Assembly: GCA_900541965.1 (NCBI GenBank)
Contig: UQLN01000021.1
Coordinates: 1 to 64,000, forward strand
Direction: 5' to 3'
DNA: 64,000 bases
DNA from: an uncultured Parabacteroides sp.
GTDB lineage: Bacteria; Bacteroidota; Bacteroidia; Bacteroidales; Tannerellaceae
Shown: one piece after another, positions 46,019-54,592 of the stretch
How positions within the stretch are numbered: position 1 is the stretch's first letter
How the letters are laid out: every line of letters starts with the position of its first letter
Notes under the pieces: model-generated
Databases searched by the model: none
Seen by the model: only the letters and a program-made list of their open reading frames with translations
Told to the model about the DNA's origin: nothing
Made by a program: the position numbers and the translations under genes

Positions 46019-47356
46019 ATGCCGTCTATACTTATTATAGAAGATGATATAACGTTTTCTTTGATGTTGACAACCTGGCTTGGTAAGAAAGGGTTTGAAG
46101 TTGTTACATCTGCGTCGGTTTCTGATGCGAAGAACCGGATGGAAAACGTTTCTTTGGATCTTATCCTTTCGGACTTGCGTCTACCGGATGGGGATGGTAT
46201 CGATTTGCTGAAATGGATAAGAGAACGGAATACCTCGGTTCCTTTGATAATGATGACAAGCTATGCGGATATACAAACAGCCGTACAAGCCATTAAACTG
46301 GGGGCTTCCGATTATATAAGCAAACCTTTGAATCCGGATGAACTGCTGGGAAAGATTCATGATTTACTAAAAGAAGGACATGCTGTGCCTCCGGTTGCTT
46401 CTCCTAAAAAAGCGGAGCGGCGTCCGGCTGAAAACTCACAATATATAGAAGGTAAGAGCCCGGCTGCCCGTCTGCTGTATGAACATGTAGGATTGGTTGC
46501 GCCGACCGATATGTCTGTACTTATTACCGGTTCGAGTGGAACAGGTAAGGAGTATGTGGCACGCCGTATCCATGAGCAGAGTAACCGTAAGAAGGCTCCT
46601 TTCGTTGCTGTAGATTGTGGCGCTATTCCTAAGGATCTGGCAGCTTCTGAATTTTTCGGCCATGTCAAAGGTTCGTTTACAGGTGCAATAGATAATAAGG
46701 AAGGTGCCTTTATTGCGGCCCAAGGGGGTACCATATTTCTGGATGAAATAGGGAATCTTTCTTATGAAGTACAGGTTCAATTATTGCGGGCTTTGCAGGA
46801 ACGCAAAGTCAAGCCTATCGGTAGTAACCAGGAAATTCCTATTAATGTCCGCTTGATTTCTGCTACGAATGAGAATTTGCGAACGGCAATAGAAAAAGGA
46901 GATTTCCGCGAGGATTTATATCACCGGATCAATGAATTTACAATTCGTATTCCGGACTTGAAAGAACGCCAGGAAGACTTATTATTGTTTGCCGATAGTT
47001 TTCTCGACCAGTCTAACAGTGAATTACAGAAAGATATTATCGGTTTTGATGCGGAAACAATCCGTATATTCCAATCTTATTCATGGCCGGGGAATCTTCG
47101 TCAGATGAAGAATGCAATCAAGTATGCGACCTTGCTGGCTACCGGAAGTTATATTACACGCAAAGAGTTGCCGGAAGAACTGACAGAGGTACAGCCGGTA
47201 TCTTCAAATATCCAACTGAAGAGCGAAGCACATGAGAGTGAATTGATAATAAAAGCTTTACAGAAAGCCGGCAATAATAAAACGAAAGCAGCCCAGTTGC
47301 TGGGGATAGACAGGAAAACGCTTTATAATAAATTAAAGGCTTACCATATCGAATAG
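46019..47356 (+). CDS. NtrC-family sigma-54-dependent response regulator
   Basis: The 445-residue protein has a receiver with Asp52 (LILSDLRLPDGDGIDLL), then an AAA+ domain (about 145-370). The AAA+ domain has Walker A GSSGTGKEYVARRIHE, the sigma-54 contact loop as GSFTGA instead of GAFTGA, and Walker B GGTIFLDEIG. A Fis-type HTH (NNKTKAAQLLGIDRKTLYN) closes the protein. It would activate RpoN promoters on phosphorylation. TATCTTTG lies upstream near 45990. The nearest kinase is the hybrid at 41977, which is a likely partner. Confidence 0.92.
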   Translation: MPSILIIEDDITFSLMLTTWLGKKGFEVVTSASVSDAKNRMENVSLDLILSDLRLPDGDGIDLLKWIRERNTSVPLIMMTSYADIQTAVQAIKLGASDYISKPLNPDELLGKIHDLLKEGHAVPPVASPKKAERRPAENSQYIEGKSPAARLLYEHVGLVAPTDMSVLITGSSGTGKEYVARRIHEQSNRKKAPFVAVDCGAIPKDLAASEFFGHVKGSFTGAIDNKEGAFIAAQGGTIFLDEIGNLSYEVQVQLLRALQERKVKPIGSNQEIPINVRLISATNENLRTAIEKGDFREDLYHRINEFTIRIPDLKERQEDLLLFADSFLDQSNSELQKDIIGFDAETIRIFQSYSWPGNLRQMKNAIKYATLLATGSYITRKELPEELTEVQPVSSNIQLKSEAHESELIIKALQKAGNNKTKAAQLLGIDRKTLYNKLKAYHIE

Positions 47357-47359
47357 GTT

Positions 47360-48076
47360 TTAGAAAAGAAACCCAAGCGAAAAACTCATTACATTGGTCC
47401 GTTTGTCGATAGACATTAATCCTGTTTGAGTTGTATTGGTTTGTATTTCCCTGAAATTAGATTCGACTTCGTTTAGCCCAAACTCATACGTGAAATCAAA
47501 GAATAGACGCCAGATACTAACCCCGATACCGGTTGCAATATTGATGCCGTAGGGGGTGCTTTCGCTTATGTACTCACTGGGTGTTTCTACAAAACTGGCC
47601 GAATAACGGGTTTTGTAATTGTATTTGAGATTCGGGCCTACCATCAGGCTGAGTGCATAAGGTCCTTGCTTAACAAGATAATATCCGATCATAATCGGGA
47701 TTTCCAGCGAAGTCGTTTTATATTCCAGTTTACTGTTTTCTTTTACTGTAGAAGTTGGTGTGTTCATGGATGCTAAAGGTATAGTGAAACGGATAGCACC
47801 TTCTGCATAACGCCAGGATAAACTGGGTTGTATGAAAAAACGGTCGATATTTATTCGTGCAAAAGCAGCGGCAAGAAAACCCACTTTATATTTCTGACTG
47901 ATATTTTCAGCTTCAATATCATTAATTGTCAATGAATTGATAACGGGAAGGGTGGCACTGAAACCAACTTTTCCTCCCCAGTTAAATGATTTATCCTTGA
48001 TTTGTATAAACTTCTGGGCATTTACGGGTATCAGGAATAAAAACACAAACAGCCCTATAAAGTGGATTTTTCTCAT
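47360..48076 (-). CDS. Outer-membrane beta-barrel protein (PorT-like)
   Basis: The 238-residue protein has a signal peptide ending PVNAQ. Alternating hydrophobic strands follow, including GGKVGFSATLPV, PIMIGYYLVKQGPYALSLMV and an aromatic C-terminus (FSLGFLF) fit for BAM insertion. It fits the small Bacteroidetes PorT-type barrels; the role is unknown. It starts 3 bp after the flavin reductase gene and ends 3 bp from the convergent NtrC gene. It is the last gene of the pyrB-pyrI operon. Confidence 0.8.
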   Translation of the reverse strand: MRKIHFIGLFVFLFLIPVNAQKFIQIKDKSFNWGGKVGFSATLPVINSLTINDIEAENISQKYKVGFLAAAFARINIDRFFIQPSLSWRYAEGAIRFTIPLASMNTPTSTVKENSKLEYKTTSLEIPIMIGYYLVKQGPYALSLMVGPNLKYNYKTRYSASFVETPSEYISESTPYGINIATGIGVSIWRLFFDFTYEFGLNEVESNFREIQTNTTQTGLMSIDKRTNVMSFSLGFLF

Positions 48077-48079
48077 TGG

Positions 48080-48646
48080 TTATTTTTTCTTTTTCACTGA
48101 CCAGCCGAATTTACCGACCAGTTCTCCTAATTCATAATATTTACCATGCGAATAGGCCAACAGTTCTGCCCGTTGCATGTCGAAAGCTCCGGTTTCGAGG
48201 TCCAGATATTTGTCGTCAGCCTGTACATTTACAACCTCAGCAATAAACATATCGTGGCTGCCTAAAGCTATAACTTCTTTTACCCGGCATTCGATGCATA
48301 GAGGTGCTTCTTCAATAATAGGAGCCTTCACAACTGAAGCTTTACCCGGTGTCAGCTTCATTTCTTCAAATTTGTTATGGTCTTTTCCTGAATTTACTCC
48401 GCACCAATCGGTTGCGTATGCCAATTCTTTATTGGTAAGATTGATGACAAACTCCATGTTCTTTTTCAGAATGGGATAGGAGTGACGTTCCGGGCGAACG
48501 GAAATATAGCACATCGCAGGGTTAGTACAGATTGTACCAACCCATGAGACGGTTATAATATTATATTCTGAAGGCTCCGAGCCGCAACTTATCATTACCG
48601 CCGGCAATGGATATATCATTGTTCCCGGCTTCCAGTCGTGTTTCAT
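48080..48646 (-). CDS. Flavin reductase-like (FMN-binding) protein
   Basis: The 188-residue protein fits the flavin-reductase-like split-barrel family. It has MIYPLPAVMISCG, then IITVSWVGTICTNPAMCYIS and SVRPERHSYPILKKNMEFVI. Such proteins bind FMN and often reduce it with NAD(P)H, but many Bacteroidales members have no known partner. Its start overlaps the pyrI stop as ATGA, so it is translationally coupled to pyrimidine genes. The link to pyrimidine synthesis is unclear. Confidence 0.87.
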   Translation of the reverse strand: MKHDWKPGTMIYPLPAVMISCGSEPSEYNIITVSWVGTICTNPAMCYISVRPERHSYPILKKNMEFVINLTNKELAYATDWCGVNSGKDHNKFEEMKLTPGKASVVKAPIIEEAPLCIECRVKEVIALGSHDMFIAEVVNVQADDKYLDLETGAFDMQRAELLAYSHGKYYELGELVGKFGWSVKKKK

Positions 48647-49107
48647 TTTACGATAATATCTTCTTTATTGATTTTACGTTCGCAATAATGGCATTTAACG
48701 GTACCTTTTTCTCTGTCGATTACTTCGAAGCGGGTAGGCATCGGTTCATTATTGGTAATACATTTCGGATTGTTACATTTTACCAGACCGATTAGCTCGT
48801 CCGGCAGGGTAACCGTCTTCTTTTCCACCACTTCATAGTCACGTATAATGTTCAGAATGACGTTGGGAGCAATCAGGGCTATCCGGTTGATCTCATCTTC
48901 TTCAAAAAATTTATCCGAGATTTTAATCATTCCCTTACAACCCATTTTGTTGCTGTGAAGATTATTCCCAATAGTGATTGTATTGTCCATATTTTCCAGT
49001 CCCAGTAACTTTGCGACTTTAAATAACTGGCTGGGGGGGATATGGTCGATAGCAGTTCCGTTTTCTAATGCGGCTACCTGCAATTCTTTTTTCTTTTCTG
49101 CTGACAT
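48643..49107 (-). CDS. pyrI: Aspartate carbamoyltransferase regulatory subunit
   Basis: The 154-residue subunit binds nucleotide effectors and tunes PyrB. The true start is the ATG at 49107 (MSAEKKKELQVAALENGTAI); the upstream frame runs into a repeat element and is not coding. The allosteric domain includes NGTAIDHIPP and TITIGNNLHSNKMG. The zinc domain has Cys111, Cys116, Cys139 and Cys142 (CNNPKC and CHYC), all four ligands present. It follows pyrB with 110 bp of REP-like DNA between. Confidence 0.95.
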   Translation of the reverse strand: MSAEKKKELQVAALENGTAIDHIPPSQLFKVAKLLGLENMDNTITIGNNLHSNKMGCKGMIKISDKFFEEDEINRIALIAPNVILNIIRDYEVVEKKTVTLPDELIGLVKCNNPKCITNNEPMPTRFEVIDREKGTVKCHYCERKINKEDIIVK

Positions 49108-49129
49108 AACTTTATTAATTGAAATTGGT

Positions 49130-49216
49130 AAATGATAATTGACAAGTAGCAGTTGACAGTTGACAAGTGACAGTTGGCAATTGAAAAAAAAGGCAATCAT
49201 CTGTCATCTGTAAATT
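49130..49216. repeat. REP-like repeat between pyrB and pyrI
   Basis: Repeated TTGACA and GTGACAG units (AATTGACAAGTAGCAG, CAGTTGACAGTTGACAAGTG) are followed by a degenerate inverted counterpart ending near the pyrB stop. The sequence is related to the element at 33795-33945 but less symmetric. It lies inside an operon, so it may adjust the pyrB to pyrI ratio or mark mRNA processing. Confidence 0.6.
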
Positions 49217-49217
49217 G

Positions 49218-50138
49218 TTACTCGTCAACTGATAAGTTTAGCACTTCGCTGATAATAGCCTGACGGGCAAACAGTCCGTTGCGGGCTTGCTGGATATAAT
49301 AAGCTTTTGGATTATCATCCACATCGTAAGCAATTTCGTTCACGCGAGGCAGCGGGTGCAGGATACGCAGGTTTTCGCGGCTGTTTTTCAGCATGTCGTT
49401 TTTAAGAATATACACATTCTTTACCCGTTCGTATTCTTCCAGGTCGGTGAAGCGTTCGCGTTGTACACGAGTCATATACAGAATATCCGTTTGATTGATA
49501 ATATCTTCGGTAAAATCCGTACACTCGTTGTATTTGATTCCATGCTTGTCGCAGAAGTTTTTTTGTTCGTCGGGCATGCGCAGTTCTTTAGGCGCTACGA
49601 AATTGAAAGTAGGATTAAAGTGAGACATTCCGACAATCAGGGAGTGAACCGTACGGCCATATTTCAGGTCGCCTACCATCGTAATAGTGAGATCTGTCAG
49701 TTTTCCCTGTGTTTTTTGGATGGAATATAAATCCAGCATAGTCTGCGAAGGATGCTGATTGGCTCCGTCTCCGGCATTGATGATGGGAACGTCTGTTATT
49801 TCCGAAGCATAACGTGCAGCACCTTCAAGATGGTGCCTCATGATGATAAGATCCACATAATTGCTGACCATCAGGATTGTATCTTTCAGTGTTTCGCCTT
49901 TGGATGAACTGGTGGTCGAAGCATCGGAAAATCCGATTACGCGTCCGCCAAGCCTGTTGACTGCCGTTTCAAAACTCAGGCGAGTACGTGTGGAAGGTTC
50001 GAAGAAGAGAGTCGCAGCCACTTTACCTTCCAGTACTTTCCGGTTGGGATTTTCCTCAAACTTCCTGGCGTTTTCCAGAATACGAAGAATGTCCTCTTTG
50101 GAACATTGATCAATAGAAACTAAACTTTTACTTTTCAT
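49218..50138 (-). CDS. pyrB: Aspartate carbamoyltransferase catalytic subunit
   Basis: This 306-residue enzyme makes carbamoyl-aspartate in the committed step of pyrimidine synthesis. It has the carbamoyl-phosphate motif FFEPSTRTRLSF (S49-T-R-T-R53), PIINAGDGANQHPSQTMLD, the aspartate-binding loop region and ILHPLPRVNEI. Length and motifs are normal. It heads the operon pyrB-pyrI-flavin reductase-barrel protein. Confidence 0.96.
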   Translation of the reverse strand: MKSKSLVSIDQCSKEDILRILENARKFEENPNRKVLEGKVAATLFFEPSTRTRLSFETAVNRLGGRVIGFSDASTTSSSKGETLKDTILMVSNYVDLIIMRHHLEGAARYASEITDVPIINAGDGANQHPSQTMLDLYSIQKTQGKLTDLTITMVGDLKYGRTVHSLIVGMSHFNPTFNFVAPKELRMPDEQKNFCDKHGIKYNECTDFTEDIINQTDILYMTRVQRERFTDLEEYERVKNVYILKNDMLKNSRENLRILHPLPRVNEIAYDVDDNPKAYYIQQARNGLFARQAIISEVLNLSVDE

Positions 50139-50179
50139 TGTAATGTGTATATTCTGTCTATATGTGCGAATTGTATTAA

Positions 50180-50187
50180 CAAAGGTA
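50180..50187 (-). promoter_or_regulatory. -7 box for the pyrB operon
   Basis: Read on the minus strand the bases are TACCTTTG, fitting TAnnTTTG, 42 bp before the pyrB start. No good TTTG was found 19-21 bp upstream. Confidence 0.45.
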
Positions 50188-50235
50188 CGTAAACTATCTT
50201 TATTATAAATAATCTGTATGCGAATATTTCATTTT

Positions 50236-51213
50236 TTAAAAACTCATACGGAAAACAGTACGAATATCAGGTTGGGATTCAACCGTCAGAGTTCCTCCGT
50301 GCAATTGCATGATACGGTGGGATATACTTAAACCGATACCGCTTCCTCCGGGTTTTGTGGAAAAGAATGGGGTAAAAATAACAGGTATTTGTTCCGGTAA
50401 AATGCCCGGCCCATTATCGGTTATTGTTATTTGGACTTGCCCGGAAGCGGAAAAGGCTTCTATTAAAATTGTTCCGTCTGTTTGCCCTTTTATCGCTTGC
50501 AGGGCATTACGTATCAGGTTAATTAATGCCAGTGTTAATAAATTCTGGTCGGCGTGAAGTATTAAATCATCCGGGGCTTTAAAATGTATTTTGTTACCCT
50601 CCGGCTCTGCATGCAGCAAACGTTCCAGCTTATGGAATAATTGGGTTATACATATTTCGGTTCGTTCCGGTTCCGGCAGGTGGGTTAACCTGTGATAGGA
50701 ATCCAGAAATGAAGAAAGATTTTTGGCTTGGCTATGGATTACGTCCAGCCCTTCCTGCATTTGTTCGGGGGTATATATGTTGGAGTATTTTAGTAAATCG
50801 GCAGATAAGGTACGGATGGGAGTGATAGAGTTACGTATTTCATGTGTCAATACACGTAAAATACTTTCATAGTACAGACGTTTTTCTTCTGTTTCGTTCC
50901 GGTTTTTACTAAAGAGTTCCACAATCCGGTTCATCTCCGTGCATAAACTTTTTAAGAACGGATCATCTGTTGTTCCGAGGTATCTCAGACTTGTATCTTC
51001 ATTGCGGATAGACTCGAAGAATACGGATATTTTACGATTCATCGTATTCATCCACCGGATTTGTGATAAAGCGGTTAATACGACAATTATCAGGCATATC
51101 AGAGAAAGAAAATAAGACGTGCCCGTCGTTAGTAAGGCAGAGCCGAGAACCGAGCAGACTACAATCAGAAAGACACTTCCGATAATTTTCAAATATAGTT
51201 TACGATTTACCAT
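50236..51213 (-). CDS. NtrB-like sensor histidine kinase
   Basis: The 325-residue protein has two N-terminal membrane spans (about 10-50) with almost no periplasmic loop. A short linker, a HisKA-like region with His124 (RVLTHEIRNSITPIRTL) and an HATPase follow, with NALQAIKGQ, DNGPGILPEQ and GSGIGLSISHRIM. The HEIRNSIxP motif is typical of kinases paired with NtrC-type regulators in Bacteroidetes. It lies 11 bp after its regulator on the same strand. The signal probably comes from the membrane itself. Confidence 0.9.
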   Translation of the reverse strand: MVNRKLYLKIIGSVFLIVVCSVLGSALLTTGTSYFLSLICLIIVVLTALSQIRWMNTMNRKISVFFESIRNEDTSLRYLGTTDDPFLKSLCTEMNRIVELFSKNRNETEEKRLYYESILRVLTHEIRNSITPIRTLSADLLKYSNIYTPEQMQEGLDVIHSQAKNLSSFLDSYHRLTHLPEPERTEICITQLFHKLERLLHAEPEGNKIHFKAPDDLILHADQNLLTLALINLIRNALQAIKGQTDGTILIEAFSASGQVQITITDNGPGILPEQIPVIFTPFFSTKPGGSGIGLSISHRIMQLHGGTLTVESQPDIRTVFRMSF

Positions 51214-51224
51214 AGTCTTTCGGA

Positions 51225-52007
51225 TTATAAACCATACTTCTTGATTTTATTATATAAAGTCTGGCGGCTGATGTCTAATTGCTGGGCAACAAGGGAGAGG
51301 TTTCCCTTTTTTTCTTTCATCACTTCTGAAATAAATTGTTTCTCCATCTCTTCCAGCGTATAATTATGGGAGGAAACAGTATCCGGTTCATCATAAAAAT
51401 CATCAATGTCAAGCATGTCGGAATCAGCAAATAAAAGGGCTCTTTCTACGGATTGCTGGAGAAGGGATAAATCGCCTCTTCCTGCCATGTCGGAAAGTTT
51501 TCTGAATGCTTCCGGGGTTAATTCCGGGAAAGGTTTGGCATAGGCTGTTGCATATTTTTTTAATAAGGCTTTGATGATTTGTTCCGGTATCGTATTTATA
51601 CCTTTCGGTTTATGTTCCCATACATTTATTACAGTATCTATTAGCTTATCGTTATCCCATGGTTTTACGATAAAATCGGATGCTCCTTTTTTCAGGGAGG
51701 CAATAGCAAGTTCGATATCTCCAAATGCCGTTATAAGGATAACAGCCGGCGGATTTTTATATTCGAGAATACGTTCCAACCAAAAAATGCCTTCCCTGCC
51801 ATTTTGCTGGCCTGTACCGAAATTCATATCCAGCAAAACAATATCTACGTTGCCGTTTATGAGTAAGGCAGGAAGTAAAGTGGGGGAAGAAACCGCTATT
51901 ATTGTTTTAAATTCATGAGCCAGTATGGTTCGCAAACTTTTTAATACGGCTTCATTATCGTCTACAATTATTATTTTTCCGTCACGCATGTTATTTACTT
52001 TCTCCAT
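51225..52007 (-). CDS. NtrC-derived response regulator lacking the AAA+ core
   Basis: The 260-residue protein has a receiver with Asp60 (IVLLDMNFGTG) and Lys in FIVKPWDND. A C-terminal Fis-type HTH reads GNLSLVAQQLDISRQTLYNK. In between, residues about 145-200 (PEAFRKLSDMAGRGDLSLLQ, then SVERALLFAD) resemble only the last part of an NtrC AAA+ domain. Walker A, GAFTGA and Walker B are absent. It therefore cannot remodel sigma-54 polymerase and probably acts by DNA binding alone. An ATG six codons in (51989) is preceded by GGAG and may be the real start. Confidence 0.85.
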   Translation of the reverse strand: MEKVNNMRDGKIIIVDDNEAVLKSLRTILAHEFKTIIAVSSPTLLPALLINGNVDIVLLDMNFGTGQQNGREGIFWLERILEYKNPPAVILITAFGDIELAIASLKKGASDFIVKPWDNDKLIDTVINVWEHKPKGINTIPEQIIKALLKKYATAYAKPFPELTPEAFRKLSDMAGRGDLSLLQQSVERALLFADSDMLDIDDFYDEPDTVSSHNYTLEEMEKQFISEVMKEKKGNLSLVAQQLDISRQTLYNKIKKYGL

Positions 52008-52082
52008 ATAAGGATATACAAATATATTTATTTGGCTGGAAAAGGAGGCTATACATTTCTATTCTCTTCCTGAAAAAGACGC

Positions 52083-52103
52083 TTTGTCCAATATTTGGAC
52101 AAA
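52083..52103. promoter_or_regulatory. Perfect palindrome, candidate operator
   Basis: TTTGTCCA, five bases, TGGACAAA forms a perfect 8+8 inverted repeat. It lies between the regulator gene and the divergent permease gene, about 85 bp before the permease start, and so is a plausible binding site for the Fis-type regulator. Confidence 0.5.
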
Positions 52104-52187
52104 TAATGGGTGAATATTTCTTTTTTGTCCTTTTTGTTTGTGGTATGTTCGGGTTTGGAATAGTTTTGATGTATAAAAATCAAAAAA

Positions 52188-54563
52188 ATGAGAGCTGTAT
52201 CTTTGAAACTAATCTTCCGTAGTTGGTGGCGGAATAAAATATTTGCAGTCATTTCTCTGTTGAGTCTTGCCGTTGGCATTGCCTGTACAAATTTATTGAT
52301 TGCTTATGTTATTTATGAGTCAGGGATAGAATCCGGAAATCCGAATAAATCACATATTGTCTATATGGCGCAGGATTCTCCGATGACCACAGGGCAGAAA
52401 GTTTCTTATATAGTCGGTGATATTCCCGTACTCTTGAAGGACCAATATCCTGAAGTGGAGGATTACTTGCGTATGAATATTGGAAATACACCTTTTATCA
52501 CTATCGGTGAAAAACATTTCGACCCAATCACAATACTTATGGCTGACCCGTCTTTCCCCCGCTTTTTCCCCTATGAGGTGTTGGCCGGAGATTTAAACAA
52601 GGCATTAACCCAACCGAATGCGATTGCTTTAAATGAGAATTGTGCAAAGATTTTTTTCGGAAACGAGGATGCCATCGGGAAAATCTTTTCGGCGAAACTC
52701 CTCTATGAAAATGAAACAATTACCTATGAGGTTGCAGCTATTATTAAAGACTATCCCCAGTCTTTCTTAAAGTTCGATGCGATAACCGGTGCCCCCAAAG
52801 ACTTTCCAGGTGGCCCTACATTATTGCTGGTAAACGATTTATTCAATATCGATACTTTTGCCGGAAAACTTAAGGCCGACAAGGTCCCGACTTTTCAAAA
52901 TGAAATCGGGCAATATTATTTCTATACGCTTCAAGAAAGTTATTTCCAGGAACAGGAATATATACAAGAGACTATTCCCTACATCAACCGGAATCAGAAA
53001 GACTTGTTGTACGTAGGGTTATTTTCGGCTATTCTTATATTGGTAATTGCTTGTTTTAATTATGTCAATCTAAGTTTTTCCCGCATTTTTCAGCAGGTAA
53101 AGGTGATTTATATCCAGAAAGTGACGGGAGCATCCTCCGGACAAATCCATCGTCAACTATTTACGGATACATTCCTTACCGTACTCATTGCTTTCTTTTT
53201 ATCTTTATTGCTTACTCTGGACTTTCTTCCGTTATTTAACCATACCGTATCCGGGCGTATTTCTATAGCGTTTTTCTTTAGCGGGCAGGTTTTACCGGTT
53301 ATAGGAGTATTAATCCTCTTGCTATCCGTTATTCCTTCTCTTTATATGAGCCATAAAATTACCACTTTATCCCATACTGAGTATAAATCATTTACCACGG
53401 GTTCCCAAAAACGTACAATCATTGCCGGACTGTCTATCGCACAGTTTGCCATATCCATTAGTTTGGTATTCGCTACCTTAACAGTACGGGAACAATTGAA
53501 TCTTACTCAAATGAATGGCGAACGTTATCGGAACCTGATAGAAGTTGGCGATTGGACAGGAAATAATATTCCTTATATACAAACGTTCGCGAAAGAAATC
53601 CAACGTTTTCCTTCTATCGAAGAGATGTGTCTGTCAAAAGGTTCGATTATTAATTTCGGATTACGGCAAATTATCCTAAAGAACGGGAATGGCAGTGAAA
53701 ATTATTATTCTCTCGCCCAATTCTGTGGAGATAGCTCATTCTTAAAGATTATGAAAGTGCATGTATTGCAAGGACTTCCCGAACAAGAAGCATTAAAGCT
53801 ATATGCCACTCCCGTATATATTAACGAACAATATGTACATCTATTTGTACCCGACGGTGAGAATCCTGTAGGCAAACCTGTTTGTCTTTACGATAAGGAA
53901 TATGAAAAAGAAAACAAGGAGGGAGAACCAATTTCTATTATTGCCGGGGTTGTCGAAAACCTATATACGGGAACTTTACGGCAGGAAGTTTATCCGAGCT
54001 TAACTTATTTGTCGCAAACTCCGCCTTATAGTGCTGTCCATGTCCGGCTTAAAGAAGGGAATAAAGCAGAGACTTTGGAGCTATTGAAGAAAACCTGGGA
54101 AAAAATTAATCCGAATGCACCCTTCGATTATAAAGATATATATGAGGAATTTGTGGTGGCAAACAGGAAAACATTCGAATTAGCGAAATTACTTACCATG
54201 TATTCAATCATTAGCCTTTTATTGACAGCCTTCGGATTATTTGGCATGGCTCTTTATGCAATCGAACAACGTACGAAAGAAATCGGTATCCGTAAGGTTA
54301 ACGGAGCTACGACCGGAGAAATTCTACAATTATTGAACCGCCGGTTTGTTGTTTGGGTAGGGATAGCTTTTGTCGTTTCGGCTCCGGTTACCTGGTATCT
54401 ATTAAATCGTTGGCTGGAAAATTTTGTATACCGGGTAAGTGTTTCCTTTGGAATATGTTTGTTTTCCGGAGGAATTGTATTGGCGCTGACTCTGCTTACT
54501 ATAAGTTGGCATAGTTACAGGGCTGCTTCCCATAATCCGGTGGATGCGTTAAGGAGTGAATAG
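52188..54563 (+). CDS. FtsX/MacB-like ABC transporter permease
   Basis: The 791-residue protein has the layout of a double FtsX permease. It has an N-terminal span (FAVISLLSLAVGIACTNLLI), a large periplasmic MacB-type domain to about 275, and a first block of three spans (275-390). A further span is near 412-432, followed by a second periplasmic domain and a last three-span FtsX block with EQRTKEIGIRKVNGATTGEI. No ATPase gene is adjacent, so it must borrow one. Bacteroidetes encode many such permeases beside NtrC-like regulators. The substrate is unknown; the Fis-type regulator next door probably controls it. Confidence 0.88.
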   Translation: MRAVSLKLIFRSWWRNKIFAVISLLSLAVGIACTNLLIAYVIYESGIESGNPNKSHIVYMAQDSPMTTGQKVSYIVGDIPVLLKDQYPEVEDYLRMNIGNTPFITIGEKHFDPITILMADPSFPRFFPYEVLAGDLNKALTQPNAIALNENCAKIFFGNEDAIGKIFSAKLLYENETITYEVAAIIKDYPQSFLKFDAITGAPKDFPGGPTLLLVNDLFNIDTFAGKLKADKVPTFQNEIGQYYFYTLQESYFQEQEYIQETIPYINRNQKDLLYVGLFSAILILVIACFNYVNLSFSRIFQQVKVIYIQKVTGASSGQIHRQLFTDTFLTVLIAFFLSLLLTLDFLPLFNHTVSGRISIAFFFSGQVLPVIGVLILLLSVIPSLYMSHKITTLSHTEYKSFTTGSQKRTIIAGLSIAQFAISISLVFATLTVREQLNLTQMNGERYRNLIEVGDWTGNNIPYIQTFAKEIQRFPSIEEMCLSKGSIINFGLRQIILKNGNGSENYYSLAQFCGDSSFLKIMKVHVLQGLPEQEALKLYATPVYINEQYVHLFVPDGENPVGKPVCLYDKEYEKENKEGEPISIIAGVVENLYTGTLRQEVYPSLTYLSQTPPYSAVHVRLKEGNKAETLELLKKTWEKINPNAPFDYKDIYEEFVVANRKTFELAKLLTMYSIISLLLTAFGLFGMALYAIEQRTKEIGIRKVNGATTGEILQLLNRRFVVWVGIAFVVSAPVTWYLLNRWLENFVYRVSVSFGICLFSGGIVLALTLLTISWHSYRAASHNPVDALRSE

Positions 54564-54592
54564 GGGTGATATTTTGAAGAGAATAATAGAGT

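Noticed and set aside
49108..49200. Longer PyrI with 31 extra N-terminal residues
   Set aside because: The extension is the translation of the REP-like repeat; homologues begin at MSAEKKKELQ-like sequence.
52104..52187. Sigma-54 promoter before the permease
   Set aside because: GG and a weak TTTG are present but there is no GG-N10-GC pair with the right spacing.
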